Part shown: one piece after another, positions 7,493 to 15,143 of the stretch
Position numbering within the stretch: position 1 is the first letter of the stretch
Layout of the letters: each line of letters starts with the position of its first letter
Assembly: GCA_027487515.1 (NCBI GenBank)
Contig: JAIYDL010000015.1
Span: forward strand, 124,001 to 188,000
Origin: Pseudomonadota bacterium
GTDB taxonomy: Bacteria > Bdellovibrionota > Bacteriovoracia > Bacteriovoracales > Bacteriovoracaceae
Length of the DNA: 64,000 bases
Direction: 5' to 3'
Notes under the pieces: model-generated
What the model was told of the DNA's origin: nothing
What the model saw: the letters and a program-made list of their open reading frames with translations, nothing else
Database searches by the model: none
Program-made: the position numbers and the translations under genes

Positions 7493-8875
7493 ATGAAAAA
7501 GGTCCTCGTCATCAAGTCCGCTCAAGAGTCTCCTTGGGGCAGCTGTAAAATCATCTCGCCGAACATCCAAGCAACGTACGACCTCCTTGCGGCGGCCGGG
7601 GACATCGAACTTCGCTCCTTCGGGTTCTACGACAAGAACATCGTCGACGGTCTTCTGAACGGCGAGGACAACGTCGCCGAGCTCGCTGACCTGCTCCAGG
7701 CCTGGAAGCCCGACCTTGTGTCGTTCGTCGACCACCTCCCGTTACCGAACCGAGTTCTGAACCGGATCTCCCATTACATTCCGGTCAAAAAAATCCCTCC
7801 CGTCCTCGTCCACATCTACGGTGACTTCACCTACTTCAGCGACGACTGGTACAAGCTCACGGATCAGTTCAAAGGGCACCCGATCAAGTTCGTCGTTGCC
7901 TCGGCGGCCCAGCGCCGGCTCGTCAGCTTCTTCCTCGAAGAGGGGCACGACCAAAACTACGTGCGGCAGTACCTATTCCCGGTCAGCGAGCAGGACTACT
8001 TCTTCGACGCTGGAGCTCGCGACGAGCTCCGGACCCAACAGGAAATCCCTCCCGATGAGCGGGTCATCCTCTACGCTGGGCGAGTTAGCCTCCAGAAGAA
8101 CGTCGACCTCCTCATCCGCGAGTTTCGCCGACTCTCCGACGAGTCCCCGGCTCCGCTGCGGCTGTGGATCGTGGGCGCGTTCGACGACGTCGGAGCGATC
8201 TTCATGGGTGCGAAGAACTACGAGGGCTTCATGTACTCGAAGATCCAGAAGCTCATCGCGAGTTTTCCTCCGGAGCTGCGCTCCCGGATCACTCTCTGGG
8301 GCCAACAAGACAAGGGCACCCTCCGAAGGCTCAAGGCCGCCGCCGACGTTTTCGTAAGCCTGAGCCTCTACCATGACGAGGACTACGGCATGTCCCCCGC
8401 GGAAGCGCTGGCCTGTGGCCTCCCGGCCGTTCTCACAGACTGGGGCGGCTACGGTTCCTTCGCGGGAGGCGACTGGCAGTGCCGCCTCGCTCCGGTGGAC
8501 ATCACCGAGTTCGGCCACCGGATCAACGTCGGGAAGGTCCGCGAGCACGTCACCGCTTCCCTCGGCGCGAAGGCCACACCAGAAGACCGCCAGCGGTGGT
8601 CCACCGCCTTCCGCACAGAGTTCTCCGTCTCCGGGAGTGCTCGCAAGCTGCGGGAGATCCTCGCCGAGGACGTCGATCCGTTCCTGGGCTTCAAGTGGAA
8701 CCTCAACTACCTTTCATCGATCTTCTGGAAAGAAGACCGCCGGAGCCGGTTCTACTACGAGTACATTGGCCAGAAGATCAACACGAACTTCAACCCGACG
8801 AGCAACTCCTTTTACCATGACATCTACCGCAACTACATCTCCGGGGCGTCCGGAGCAGGGACGAACAATGGATAA
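7493..8875 (+). CDS. GT4-like glycosyltransferase (first of two)
   Basis: The product has 460 residues, with GT-B fold features. The donor half includes ILYAGRVSLQKNVDLLI (about 190-206) and the signature FVSLSLYHDEDYGMSPAEALACGLPAVLTDWGG, with the two acidic and Glu residues expected of GT4 nucleotide-sugar binding. An HIYGD motif occurs near residue 107. No signal peptide or membrane segment is seen. The ribosome site is weak, which hints at coupling or a structured leader. It overlaps the next gene by 8 bases. A paralogue with the same HIYGD and HDDDF-type motifs lies on the opposite arm (13910-15142). In this context it may glycosylate a peptide or a surface polymer; the substrate is unknown. 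Confidence 0.85.
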   Translation: MKKVLVIKSAQESPWGSCKIISPNIQATYDLLAAAGDIELRSFGFYDKNIVDGLLNGEDNVAELADLLQAWKPDLVSFVDHLPLPNRVLNRISHYIPVKKIPPVLVHIYGDFTYFSDDWYKLTDQFKGHPIKFVVASAAQRRLVSFFLEEGHDQNYVRQYLFPVSEQDYFFDAGARDELRTQQEIPPDERVILYAGRVSLQKNVDLLIREFRRLSDESPAPLRLWIVGAFDDVGAIFMGAKNYEGFMYSKIQKLIASFPPELRSRITLWGQQDKGTLRRLKAAADVFVSLSLYHDEDYGMSPAEALACGLPAVLTDWGGYGSFAGGDWQCRLAPVDITEFGHRINVGKVREHVTASLGAKATPEDRQRWSTAFRTEFSVSGSARKLREILAEDVDPFLGFKWNLNYLSSIFWKEDRRSRFYYEYIGQKINTNFNPTSNSFYHDIYRNYISGASGAGTNNG

Positions 8876-9890
8876 GCCGAAGAAGAAAGAAACCGAGATC
8901 GTCCAGTGGAGCTACGACCTCGTTCAGAACGCCTACCTGGTGAAGCCCGAAGACACCGAGCTCAACCACGACATCTACCTGAACTACCTCTTCCCCTTCT
9001 GTAACAACTACTTTGGCCCCACGAATCCCATGATGATCTTCGGGGGGCACTCGGTGAAGGATCTTCCGGAGCGGCCCTACATCACCGTCCGTGACGGAAT
9101 CGTGCCCCTGTGCATCCTCTTCCGTGACCTGAAGCCCTCCGCGATCAAAGGGCAACTCTTCATCCACCGCGACCTCTGGTACACGGTCCCCGAGGACTGG
9201 CGCGAGAAGGTCCGGTTCTTCGACGTCGAGGCGCTCAAGACCTACGATGCTCAGAATCTTCCGAAGCGGATTTTCATCGCCGGGGCCCTCAACTCGACCC
9301 TCGCGGACCCTCTGGAGTTCGAGGCGCAGGTCAAGGCCCTCGCCGAGCGCCTCGGGAAAGAGAACCTCGCGGACATCGAGATCATGGCCTTCTTTCCGAA
9401 CAAACGCACGGACCTCTGGGGTGCCTGGGAAGAAGAGAACGTCCTTCACTATTCCCGAGCGATCTTCGAGCACCTGAAGGTCGACGTGAAGACTCCCGAA
9501 TGGCACCTGATCCATAGCGAGAATAACTTCAAGGACTGCCTCTACTATGAGATCAACGCCGGGACGCTCGTGAAGGACAGCTACCTCACGCACTTCACCC
9601 TCTCCCGCGGCGGAGGACTCTTGGCCCCAGTTCCGGATGCCATCGACGCGCACTTCAAGCGGACGTCTTCCGTGGGCCTATCCCTGTATCACCAGATGAA
9701 CCTCTACGAACTCGACTTCGACAAAGTGACTCCGTACTGTGATCCGCTCAAGGGCGAAAACTTCCGGTACTACAAGAAGCTCATCGAAGCCGCGAATCAG
9801 AAAAAGAAGTTCAACTACAAGTGGGAGAAATGGCTCGCGACCTACCTCAAGCGCTTCTTCAAAGAGAGCCGCCACGGGGCCCTCGATTAG
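8868..9890 (+). CDS. Unknown protein paired with the glycosyltransferase
   Basis: The product has 340 residues. The ATG at 8868 overlaps the glycosyltransferase stop (ATGGATAA), so translation is probably coupled. It has no signal peptide or membrane segment and is rich in aromatic residues. I do not recognise a family. A stretch with D-x-W-x3-P (about residues 98-104), followed by a long helical part, has weak resemblance to the 251-residue protein at 13168-13923, which also follows a glycosyltransferase with overlapping ends. It may be a partner of, or an accessory to, the glycosyltransferase; this is inference from paired gene order. Confidence 0.6.
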   Translation: MDKPKKKETEIVQWSYDLVQNAYLVKPEDTELNHDIYLNYLFPFCNNYFGPTNPMMIFGGHSVKDLPERPYITVRDGIVPLCILFRDLKPSAIKGQLFIHRDLWYTVPEDWREKVRFFDVEALKTYDAQNLPKRIFIAGALNSTLADPLEFEAQVKALAERLGKENLADIEIMAFFPNKRTDLWGAWEEENVLHYSRAIFEHLKVDVKTPEWHLIHSENNFKDCLYYEINAGTLVKDSYLTHFTLSRGGGLLAPVPDAIDAHFKRTSSVGLSLYHQMNLYELDFDKVTPYCDPLKGENFRYYKKLIEAANQKKKFNYKWEKWLATYLKRFFKESRHGALD

Positions 9891-9891
9891 T

Positions 9892-11112
9892 ATGCCCGCA
9901 CCTCGGGTCCGCGGCGTCGCGTCCTTCGTCCTCGTCTCCGCAGTGAGCCTCGTGGTTTACTTGCGAAAACCAGACCCGAAGGCCTACTCTCCGGCCTACG
10001 ACCCCGAGATCCGAGAAACTCCCATCCGGAAGCCCCGCTCTGCCGCCTTCGAAGCCTTCGAGGCTTACGCCTTCGATCCGAAGGCACGGCACCGGACCAC
10101 GGCACTCCTCGTTGCCCGGAACGGAGAGATTCTCTTCGAGAGTTACGCTCGAGGCCTGCGTGCGGATCGGCCTCAACGGCTTTACTCGCTCTCGAAGATC
10201 GCAACCAGTGTGCTCACGGGCCACCTGGTGAAGCGGGGAATTCTCTCGCTCGATGACCTCGTCACGGACTCTGTTCCGATGCTGCCGCAGCCGTGGCACC
10301 AGAAGCTGCGGGTCCGGGATCTCCTGAACATGAGCTCGGGCCTAGAGTACTTCCGGGTCGACGAGGCCAACGTCCCGGGCCTTGGAGTGTTCGCTCGCAA
10401 CCACGTCCCAAGGCTTCTCTCGGGCCACGAGCGGACGGCGACCCTGGCGGTTCCCATCGCTGCTCCAGGAACACGGTTTAACTACTCACTGATCGACAAT
10501 AACCTCCTGGGCCTCGTGCTAGAAAGAGCGCTCGAGAAAGTCGGGGGCCCCGGGTATGTTCGAACACTCTTTGATCGCCTCCGGATCCGAAAATCGAGGC
10601 TCGATCTGGTCCGTGAAAAAACCAGTTTCACTGCGGATTTTTCCCCCGACCTCAGACACCTTCTGGCACTCCTGAACCCCGACGAGAGCTACGTTCTCCG
10701 GGATCACGTCCGCTTCTGGAGCACACCCCGGGACCTCTTGACCCTCGCCTCCCTCTTCCTCAATGACGGCGTCGCCGCGGGGGAGGCCTACCTTCCGCCA
10801 GACTGGTCCGCGGTCTCCTGGACCGTTGCCGAGTCCCAGCGAAAGCTCAAGGTCGATCCCGGCGGGTACAATGGTCACTCCTACGGTGCCTACTGGTGGC
10901 TCAACCGTCCGCTTCCGATAAGGCCCCAAAGACCCTACCCCTTCTTGCCGGAATCCCTAGCGCTGATCAAGGGCCTCGGCGGTCAGACCCTCGCCGTCGT
11001 CCCAGATGAGAAGCTCATCCTCATTCGGTTCGGCGACGATCCCCCCGATGCCCTCATCGACCGAGCGAAGCTCATCGCTCTTCTTCGGACCGCGCTCGAG
11101 GCCCGGCCGTAG
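9892..11112 (+). CDS. Membrane-anchored beta-lactamase-fold serine hydrolase
   Basis: The product has 406 residues, starting at ATG 9892, one base after the previous stop. Residues about 8-24 are a single hydrophobic N-terminal segment, probably an anchor that puts the rest in the periplasm. The class C beta-lactamase/esterase fold is shown by YSLSKIATS, where S99 and K102 form the S-x-x-K catalytic pair, by LRVRDLLNMSSGLEY, by FNYSLIDNNLLG in place of the usual Y-x-N, and by GLGGQ near the end. Relatives are esterases, D-peptidases or carboxypeptidases. In a peptide locus it could trim or hydrolyse the product, but the substrate is unknown. A beta-lactam resistance role is not indicated. Confidence 0.8.
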   Translation: MPAPRVRGVASFVLVSAVSLVVYLRKPDPKAYSPAYDPEIRETPIRKPRSAAFEAFEAYAFDPKARHRTTALLVARNGEILFESYARGLRADRPQRLYSLSKIATSVLTGHLVKRGILSLDDLVTDSVPMLPQPWHQKLRVRDLLNMSSGLEYFRVDEANVPGLGVFARNHVPRLLSGHERTATLAVPIAAPGTRFNYSLIDNNLLGLVLERALEKVGGPGYVRTLFDRLRIRKSRLDLVREKTSFTADFSPDLRHLLALLNPDESYVLRDHVRFWSTPRDLLTLASLFLNDGVAAGEAYLPPDWSAVSWTVAESQRKLKVDPGGYNGHSYGAYWWLNRPLPIRPQRPYPFLPESLALIKGLGGQTLAVVPDEKLILIRFGDDPPDALIDRAKLIALLRTALEARP

Positions 11113-11158
11113 AGCTTTATTTCCAAAACCACCCTAGCCTTTTCTCGATCAACGCTCC

Positions 11159-11164
11159 TATAAT
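11159..11164 (+). promoter_or_regulatory. Candidate -10 box for the radical SAM-peptide unit
   Basis: A perfect TATAAT lies in the short gap between the hydrolase and radical SAM genes; no good -35 is seen at 17 bases upstream. Transcription would start at about 11171, which excludes the TTG at 11164 and supports the ATG at 11200 as the start of the radical SAM gene. Confidence 0.45.
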
Positions 11165-11199
11165 TGGTAAAAAACAGAGATCCCTTCTCCGGAGCGGCG

Positions 11200-12543
11200 A
11201 TGCCACAGTTTAAGCTTCATCTCGAAGGCGCTACCGATGTTCGGATCGCGCTGTATGATCCGCTGGTTTCTTCGCTCACCTGGGAAGAATCCGGAGAGCA
11301 GATCGTCGTGGATCCCACCCTCTCACCTGGCGCTGAGCAACCGGTAGCGGCGATTTCACCCTCGAGCCCGGGCACCAAAACTCGCGCACTCCGGAAGATC
11401 AAGATTCAGATGGGGTTTGCCTGTAACTACTCCTGCACCTACTGCAGCCAGAACAACCAGCGGCCGGAGTCGCAGGAAAGCATCCGAGTTTCGGCGGATA
11501 AGGTCGACGCATTCTTCGCCGAGATGCCCACCTGGTTCGACGGTGGAGAGCACGATGACGGTGCCGGCGTGAACCTGGAATTCTGGGGCGGGGAGACGCT
11601 CCTCTACTGGAAAGCCGTACTTCGGCTAGCGCAGCTCCTCCGGGACCGGTACCCAAAGCTCGAACTCGCACTCTTCACGAACGGCTCCATGGTGACGAAG
11701 GAAATGGCCGATGCGGCGAGTGTGCTTCGGATCCACTTCATCGTTTCTCACGACGGCCCGACCTTCTCCGAAGACCGGGCCAAAGACCCCTTCGACATTC
11801 CCCAGCAGGCCCAGGGGCTCCACTACCTCTTCCGTCGACTCTCGCCCTTGAACCTCATTTCGTTTAACGCCACCGTTTCTCCCAAGAACTACTCGGTGAG
11901 AAAGATCCGGCACTACATCGCCCAGAAACTCAACGTCCCGGAGCGAGAAGTCGTCTTAACCTATGACCTCGCGACTCCTTACGATGACCAGGGCTTGACC
12001 TACGTCGCCGAGCCTGGCAACCGGCAGAAGCTAACCCAGGGACTCTTCGAAGACATGCTAGGCCTCTATCCGTTCGACATTAACGTCGGGATGACTGGGA
12101 TCCATCTTCAGGATTTCTTCCGCTCCGTCGCCACCGGAAGAACCGGTGCCGTGGTCGGACAGAAGTGTTCCATGGACCTCCCAAGCTCCCTTGCGGTGGA
12201 CCTCGATGGGAACGCGCTCACGTGTCAGAATGTCACGGAAAAGGGCGGACACAAAATCGGTGAGGTCAAAGACCTCGAAGCCGTACGACTGAACACGGCC
12301 TACCACTGGAGTAACCGGAAGGAGTGCGGCTCCTGTCCGGTGGTTCAGATCTGTAAAGGGTCCTGCATGTTCCTCACGGACAAACTCTGGGAGGGGGCCT
12401 GTAACCAACACTTTATCTGGGGGACTGCCCACCTCGCCCTCGCTCTTTATTTACAAACCAATCGCCGCCTCGTTAAAATCGAAGGCAGCGCCATCCGCTC
12501 TACGGACGTCCAAGAACTCGCCGTCCTCGAACCGAAAAGATAG
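11200..12543 (+). CDS. Radical SAM/SPASM peptide maturase
   Basis: The product has 447 residues from ATG 11200 (GGAG a few bases upstream). The radical SAM 4Fe-4S motif C-x3-C-x2-C is at C75, C79 and C82, and a GGE motif is at about 130-132. The C-terminal SPASM domain has C323, C342, then the exact CX2CX5CX3C pattern at C376, C379, C385 and C389, then C401, enough to ligate auxiliary clusters. SPASM enzymes often install thioether, C-C or other crosslinks on RiPP precursors. About 75 residues precede the first cluster. It is followed after 3 bases by a PqqD-like protein and then by a Cys-rich small peptide, the classic order of such a system. The chemistry on the peptide is inferred. Confidence 0.9.
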   Translation: MPQFKLHLEGATDVRIALYDPLVSSLTWEESGEQIVVDPTLSPGAEQPVAAISPSSPGTKTRALRKIKIQMGFACNYSCTYCSQNNQRPESQESIRVSADKVDAFFAEMPTWFDGGEHDDGAGVNLEFWGGETLLYWKAVLRLAQLLRDRYPKLELALFTNGSMVTKEMADAASVLRIHFIVSHDGPTFSEDRAKDPFDIPQQAQGLHYLFRRLSPLNLISFNATVSPKNYSVRKIRHYIAQKLNVPEREVVLTYDLATPYDDQGLTYVAEPGNRQKLTQGLFEDMLGLYPFDINVGMTGIHLQDFFRSVATGRTGAVVGQKCSMDLPSSLAVDLDGNALTCQNVTEKGGHKIGEVKDLEAVRLNTAYHWSNRKECGSCPVVQICKGSCMFLTDKLWEGACNQHFIWGTAHLALALYLQTNRRLVKIEGSAIRSTDVQELAVLEPKR

Positions 12544-12546
12544 GTC

Positions 12547-12870
12547 ATGAACTACCTCGAATCCTACATCCTTTTAAAAGCCGAGATCCTCAAATCTGGA
12601 AAGGGATCGAATCCGAGTTTTCACATGTTCAACCAGGAAACAAACCGGGGATTCTCCGTCGACGGCCTGGCCAGTGTGCTCGTCATGAAGTTTGACGGAA
12701 AACGGCGACTTTCGGAGCTCTTGGTAGAGTTGGAAACAGAGGAAGGCCTGGCCCCAGGAGAATGGCGCGACGAGATCCAGAAGCTCATTGATGAGCTCCA
12801 GGTCCACAGTCTCGTCGAGGTCTCGAACAGCCCGTTTCTGCCTAAGATTAATGCCAGTCTTGCCGAGTAG
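12547..12870 (+). CDS. PqqD-like RiPP recognition element protein
   Basis: The product has 107 residues and starts 3 bases after the maturase stop. The core (residues about 28-95) fits the PqqD fold: two short strands with a N-Q-E-T-N-R-G-F segment, VDGLASVLVMKFDGKRRLSELLVELETEEG, then a helix and IDELQVHSLVEV. Stand-alone PqqD-type proteins bind the leader of a RiPP precursor and present it to the radical SAM enzyme. It is about 100 bases upstream of the putative precursor. Sequence similarity within this family is low, so the call rests on size, predicted pattern and position. Confidence 0.75.
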   Translation: MNYLESYILLKAEILKSGKGSNPSFHMFNQETNRGFSVDGLASVLVMKFDGKRRLSELLVELETEEGLAPGEWRDEIQKLIDELQVHSLVEVSNSPFLPKINASLAE

Positions 12871-12945
12871 CTTCTGCTCGAGAATGTCCAACCAACTTAA
12901 ATCAGGTGTCTGAGATATCTAGCTTCGCCAAATGGTGAATTCTTG

Positions 12946-12971
12946 TGCTAAAATGGTGTTATTATAAGGTG
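12946..12971 (+). promoter_or_regulatory. Extended -10 promoter and ribosome site of the peptide gene
   Basis: TGCTAAAAT at 12946-12954 is an extended -10 element with one mismatch to TATAAT. AAGGTG at 12966-12971 is 5 bases before the ATG at 12977. A separate promoter would allow the small peptide to be made in excess of the enzymes, as is usual for RiPPs. No good -35 is present. Confidence 0.45.
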
Positions 12972-12976
12972 CGTGT

Positions 12977-13171
12977 ATGAGCGATAATTCAGATGATCCG
13001 AAAATCCCAGATGAGATTCTGCCGGCGATCCAAGAAGGACCGAAGAAGAAGCGTGAATTCGGTTCACTGAAGCCACTAACCGCGGCCCAGATTATTGCTC
13101 TTCTCATCAATTCAGATAACTCGGCCGGGGCCTGTGCGTGCGCCTGCGCTTGTGGCGGTCCGTGCTACTAA
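12977..13171 (+). CDS. Putative RiPP precursor with an Ala-Cys repeat core
   Basis: The product has 64 residues. The first about 48 form a charged leader with a basic patch (KKKRE, 23-27) and a helical segment LTAAQIIALLINS at 34-46. The last 14 residues hold four Ala-Cys pairs (A52 to C59) and then GGPCY, with Cys at 53, 55, 57, 59 and 63. Such a Cys-packed tail next to a radical SAM/SPASM gene and a PqqD-like gene is typical of a modified peptide precursor. It resembles Cys-rich precursors of sactipeptide or ranthipeptide type in style only; the exact C-A spacing matches no class I know. Its TAA overlaps the stop of the convergent gene. A metal-binding peptide is another possibility. Confidence 0.8.
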   Translation: MSDNSDDPKIPDEILPAIQEGPKKKREFGSLKPLTAAQIIALLINSDNSAGACACACACGGPCY

Positions 13172-13923
13172 ACTGACCGATAGATGTTCCGGTACGAAAG
13201 GCTAAGGAAGCTATCCGGGATCCCCAGCGAATTTGTGGTCGTCCTCAACTGTCCTCGCTCCCCAGACATCCTTCTCAGAATTTCTACGTCGAAGCGGTGA
13301 CCCCCAGTCTCGAGCTCTCCGATCTCGAGACCATGGTGATCAGAAAGTTGCCGAGTTTGTTTCACCGTGAGACAGGGAGCGAGAGGAGTTCGCCACCGAG
13401 ACGCTCCCCGAGAAAGCAGGAGATGGACGATCCAGGGGTCGCCGAAGATCCAGTCCAATCCTGGAGTGAAAAACTGAACCCCTTTGAAGTTCAGTCGCTT
13501 CAGTAAGGCCGCGAGGTCTTGGAGCTCACCGTGCTGAGGGACATACCTCCGAAGGAGCCCGTAAACTCGATGGACGTACTCGGCGTGTTGATGAAGGTCA
13601 AAGGCACCGAACTTAACGAGGCAGGTCCACGGGCCAGGATGCGACGGAACCATTCTGAGATAGTCCTCGATCAGGTAGGGTGGCGCGAGCCAGGGGTCAA
13701 GGTAAAGGATCAGGAGCGACTCGGTGACCGGTTCTCGAGGACCCAATTCAACGAGCCGGTAATAGAGTTGACCGGTTCCGGGCGCATCCCAGTGTGTGAC
13801 GGCCTCGGATTCTGGACCTCGGGCCGGGCCGCTCTCATAGCGACGCCAGAGTGCTTCGAAGAGACCGCCCCGGTCGATGGATAGCTCATCGGAGGAGGCG
13901 TGTTTTTCTCTAATCCAATCCAT
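13168..13923 (-). CDS. Unknown protein paired with the second glycosyltransferase
   Basis: The product has 251 residues, starting at ATG 13923, 14 bases inside the end of the glycosyltransferase gene, with AAGGA upstream. No signal peptide or membrane segment is seen. A D-x-W-x3-P stretch followed by a helical region and an aromatic-rich part weakly recalls the 340-residue protein at 8868-9890. Both are the gene right after a glycosyltransferase and overlap it. I cannot name a family. Its stop (13168-13170) shares two bases with the TAA of the precursor gene, so the two transcripts meet head-on. Confidence 0.6.
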   Translation of the reverse strand: MDWIREKHASSDELSIDRGGLFEALWRRYESGPARGPESEAVTHWDAPGTGQLYYRLVELGPREPVTESLLILYLDPWLAPPYLIEDYLRMVPSHPGPWTCLVKFGAFDLHQHAEYVHRVYGLLRRYVPQHGELQDLAALLKRLNFKGVQFFTPGLDWIFGDPWIVHLLLSRGASRWRTPLAPCLTVKQTRQLSDHHGLEIGELETGGHRFDVEILRRMSGERGQLRTTTNSLGIPDSFLSLSYRNIYRSV

Positions 13924-15142
13924 CGGTGCGTCCTTGAAATGATTCGTAGAGTTCCGCTGAAGCCGGGCCACGGACTCCTGCGCTGAGTTCCCTCGCCCAG
14001 GCCCCGAAGATCGGACTAAAGCCCGAGAACAGGGGCGGAGGAACGTCGAGCTGGGCCTCGAGGAGGCGAGCGATTCGCACAGGAGAAAAATACTCTTGAA
14101 AGGCTTGGGCTTCGTGCTTCTTTGGCGGAGAAGTTACAAAAGCTCGGAGGCCTTCGAGGGCCGCACTCTCACCGAGGACGGCTCCGCTGTCGGACAGGGG
14201 GATGCCAAAGGTTCGATCAGAGAACCGGTCCAGGAGGTCGAGGTGGCCACCCCAGCGTGAGAGGATCGCAGGTAGTCCAGCAGAGAGCGCTTCTACGGCG
14301 GCGAGGCAGAAGTCATCGTCGTGGAAGGTTGAGAGGCTCACAAAAAAATCCGCACCAGCGTAGATCGGAGCTAAGCGCCCTCTAGGGAGATGCCCTAAGC
14401 GCACGACACGGATCGACGCTGGCCGGGCGAGCTTTGTGAACTGGGTCCCGAGCGTCTGAACGCCCGAGGAAAATGGCTCGAAGTCATCGAGGCCTCCGGC
14501 CAGAAGAAGTTCGATGGGCCTCCCAAGTTTGTGCTGGAGGCCCTCGAGGAGTCTCACCGCCGAGGCGACGTTTTTCTGAGTGGAGATACGCCCAGAGTAC
14601 AAGAACCGGAGCGGTCTCCCAGAATGGGGAAACTCCTCGCCGGATCTTCCGAGCGCTTCTGGGGAGTGAGAAAACGGGACCGCTGCGACGAGATCCGGGT
14701 CTTGGAGGGTCTTCCGGATTACGCTTTGGTAGGCGCTCGAGGGAGCAATGAATCGGACCCGCTGGCCCTGGAGGATACTCTCGAGCGAAAGCCAGAGGTC
14801 GACTTGTCGGAGATAGTCCCCGTAAATGTGAAAGTAGTAGGAGCAGCCTTTGGTTCTCAGAACCATGAGGAGAAGCCGAAAGAAATAGCTCCGAAGGATT
14901 GCCCCGTTGGTGACGACGACGGTCTTCGGTGGGAAGAGATAGCTCTCCTCAAAGAACTCTGCGTAGTCATGGCAAAGGGGCGCACGCCGGGAGTGGTCCC
15001 GAACTTCAACAAGGCGCAGAGCGAGACTATCCCCGAGCGCGGTGTAGCGCTCCCGCAGCCCCTGACCGATCACGGTCACGCTGTCGAGGTCTTTCCAGTC
15101 AGAGACGAGGACGATGCCTTCGGGCCGGCGCTTGGAAGTCAC
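13910..15142 (-). CDS. GT4-like glycosyltransferase (second of two)
   Basis: The product has 410 residues if read from the GTG at 15142, which overlaps the upstream stop and has GAGGGTG before it. Longer versions would overlap the radical SAM gene in a low-complexity Ser/Arg stretch that looks like antisense noise. Donor-site motifs are FLYSGRISTQKNVASAV and FFVSLSTFHDDDFCLAAVEA with LSAGLPAILSRWGG, matching the first glycosyltransferase at 7493-8875, as does the HIYGD near residue 105. The two are clear paralogues on opposite arms. They may add different sugars or act in sequence. No membrane segment is seen. The substrate is unknown. Confidence 0.85.
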   Translation of the reverse strand: MTSKRRPEGIVLVSDWKDLDSVTVIGQGLRERYTALGDSLALRLVEVRDHSRRAPLCHDYAEFFEESYLFPPKTVVVTNGAILRSYFFRLLLMVLRTKGCSYYFHIYGDYLRQVDLWLSLESILQGQRVRFIAPSSAYQSVIRKTLQDPDLVAAVPFSHSPEALGRSGEEFPHSGRPLRFLYSGRISTQKNVASAVRLLEGLQHKLGRPIELLLAGGLDDFEPFSSGVQTLGTQFTKLARPASIRVVRLGHLPRGRLAPIYAGADFFVSLSTFHDDDFCLAAVEALSAGLPAILSRWGGHLDLLDRFSDRTFGIPLSDSGAVLGESAALEGLRAFVTSPPKKHEAQAFQEYFSPVRIARLLEAQLDVPPPLFSGFSPIFGAWARELSAGVRGPASAELYESFQGRTDGLD

Positions 15143-15143
15143 A

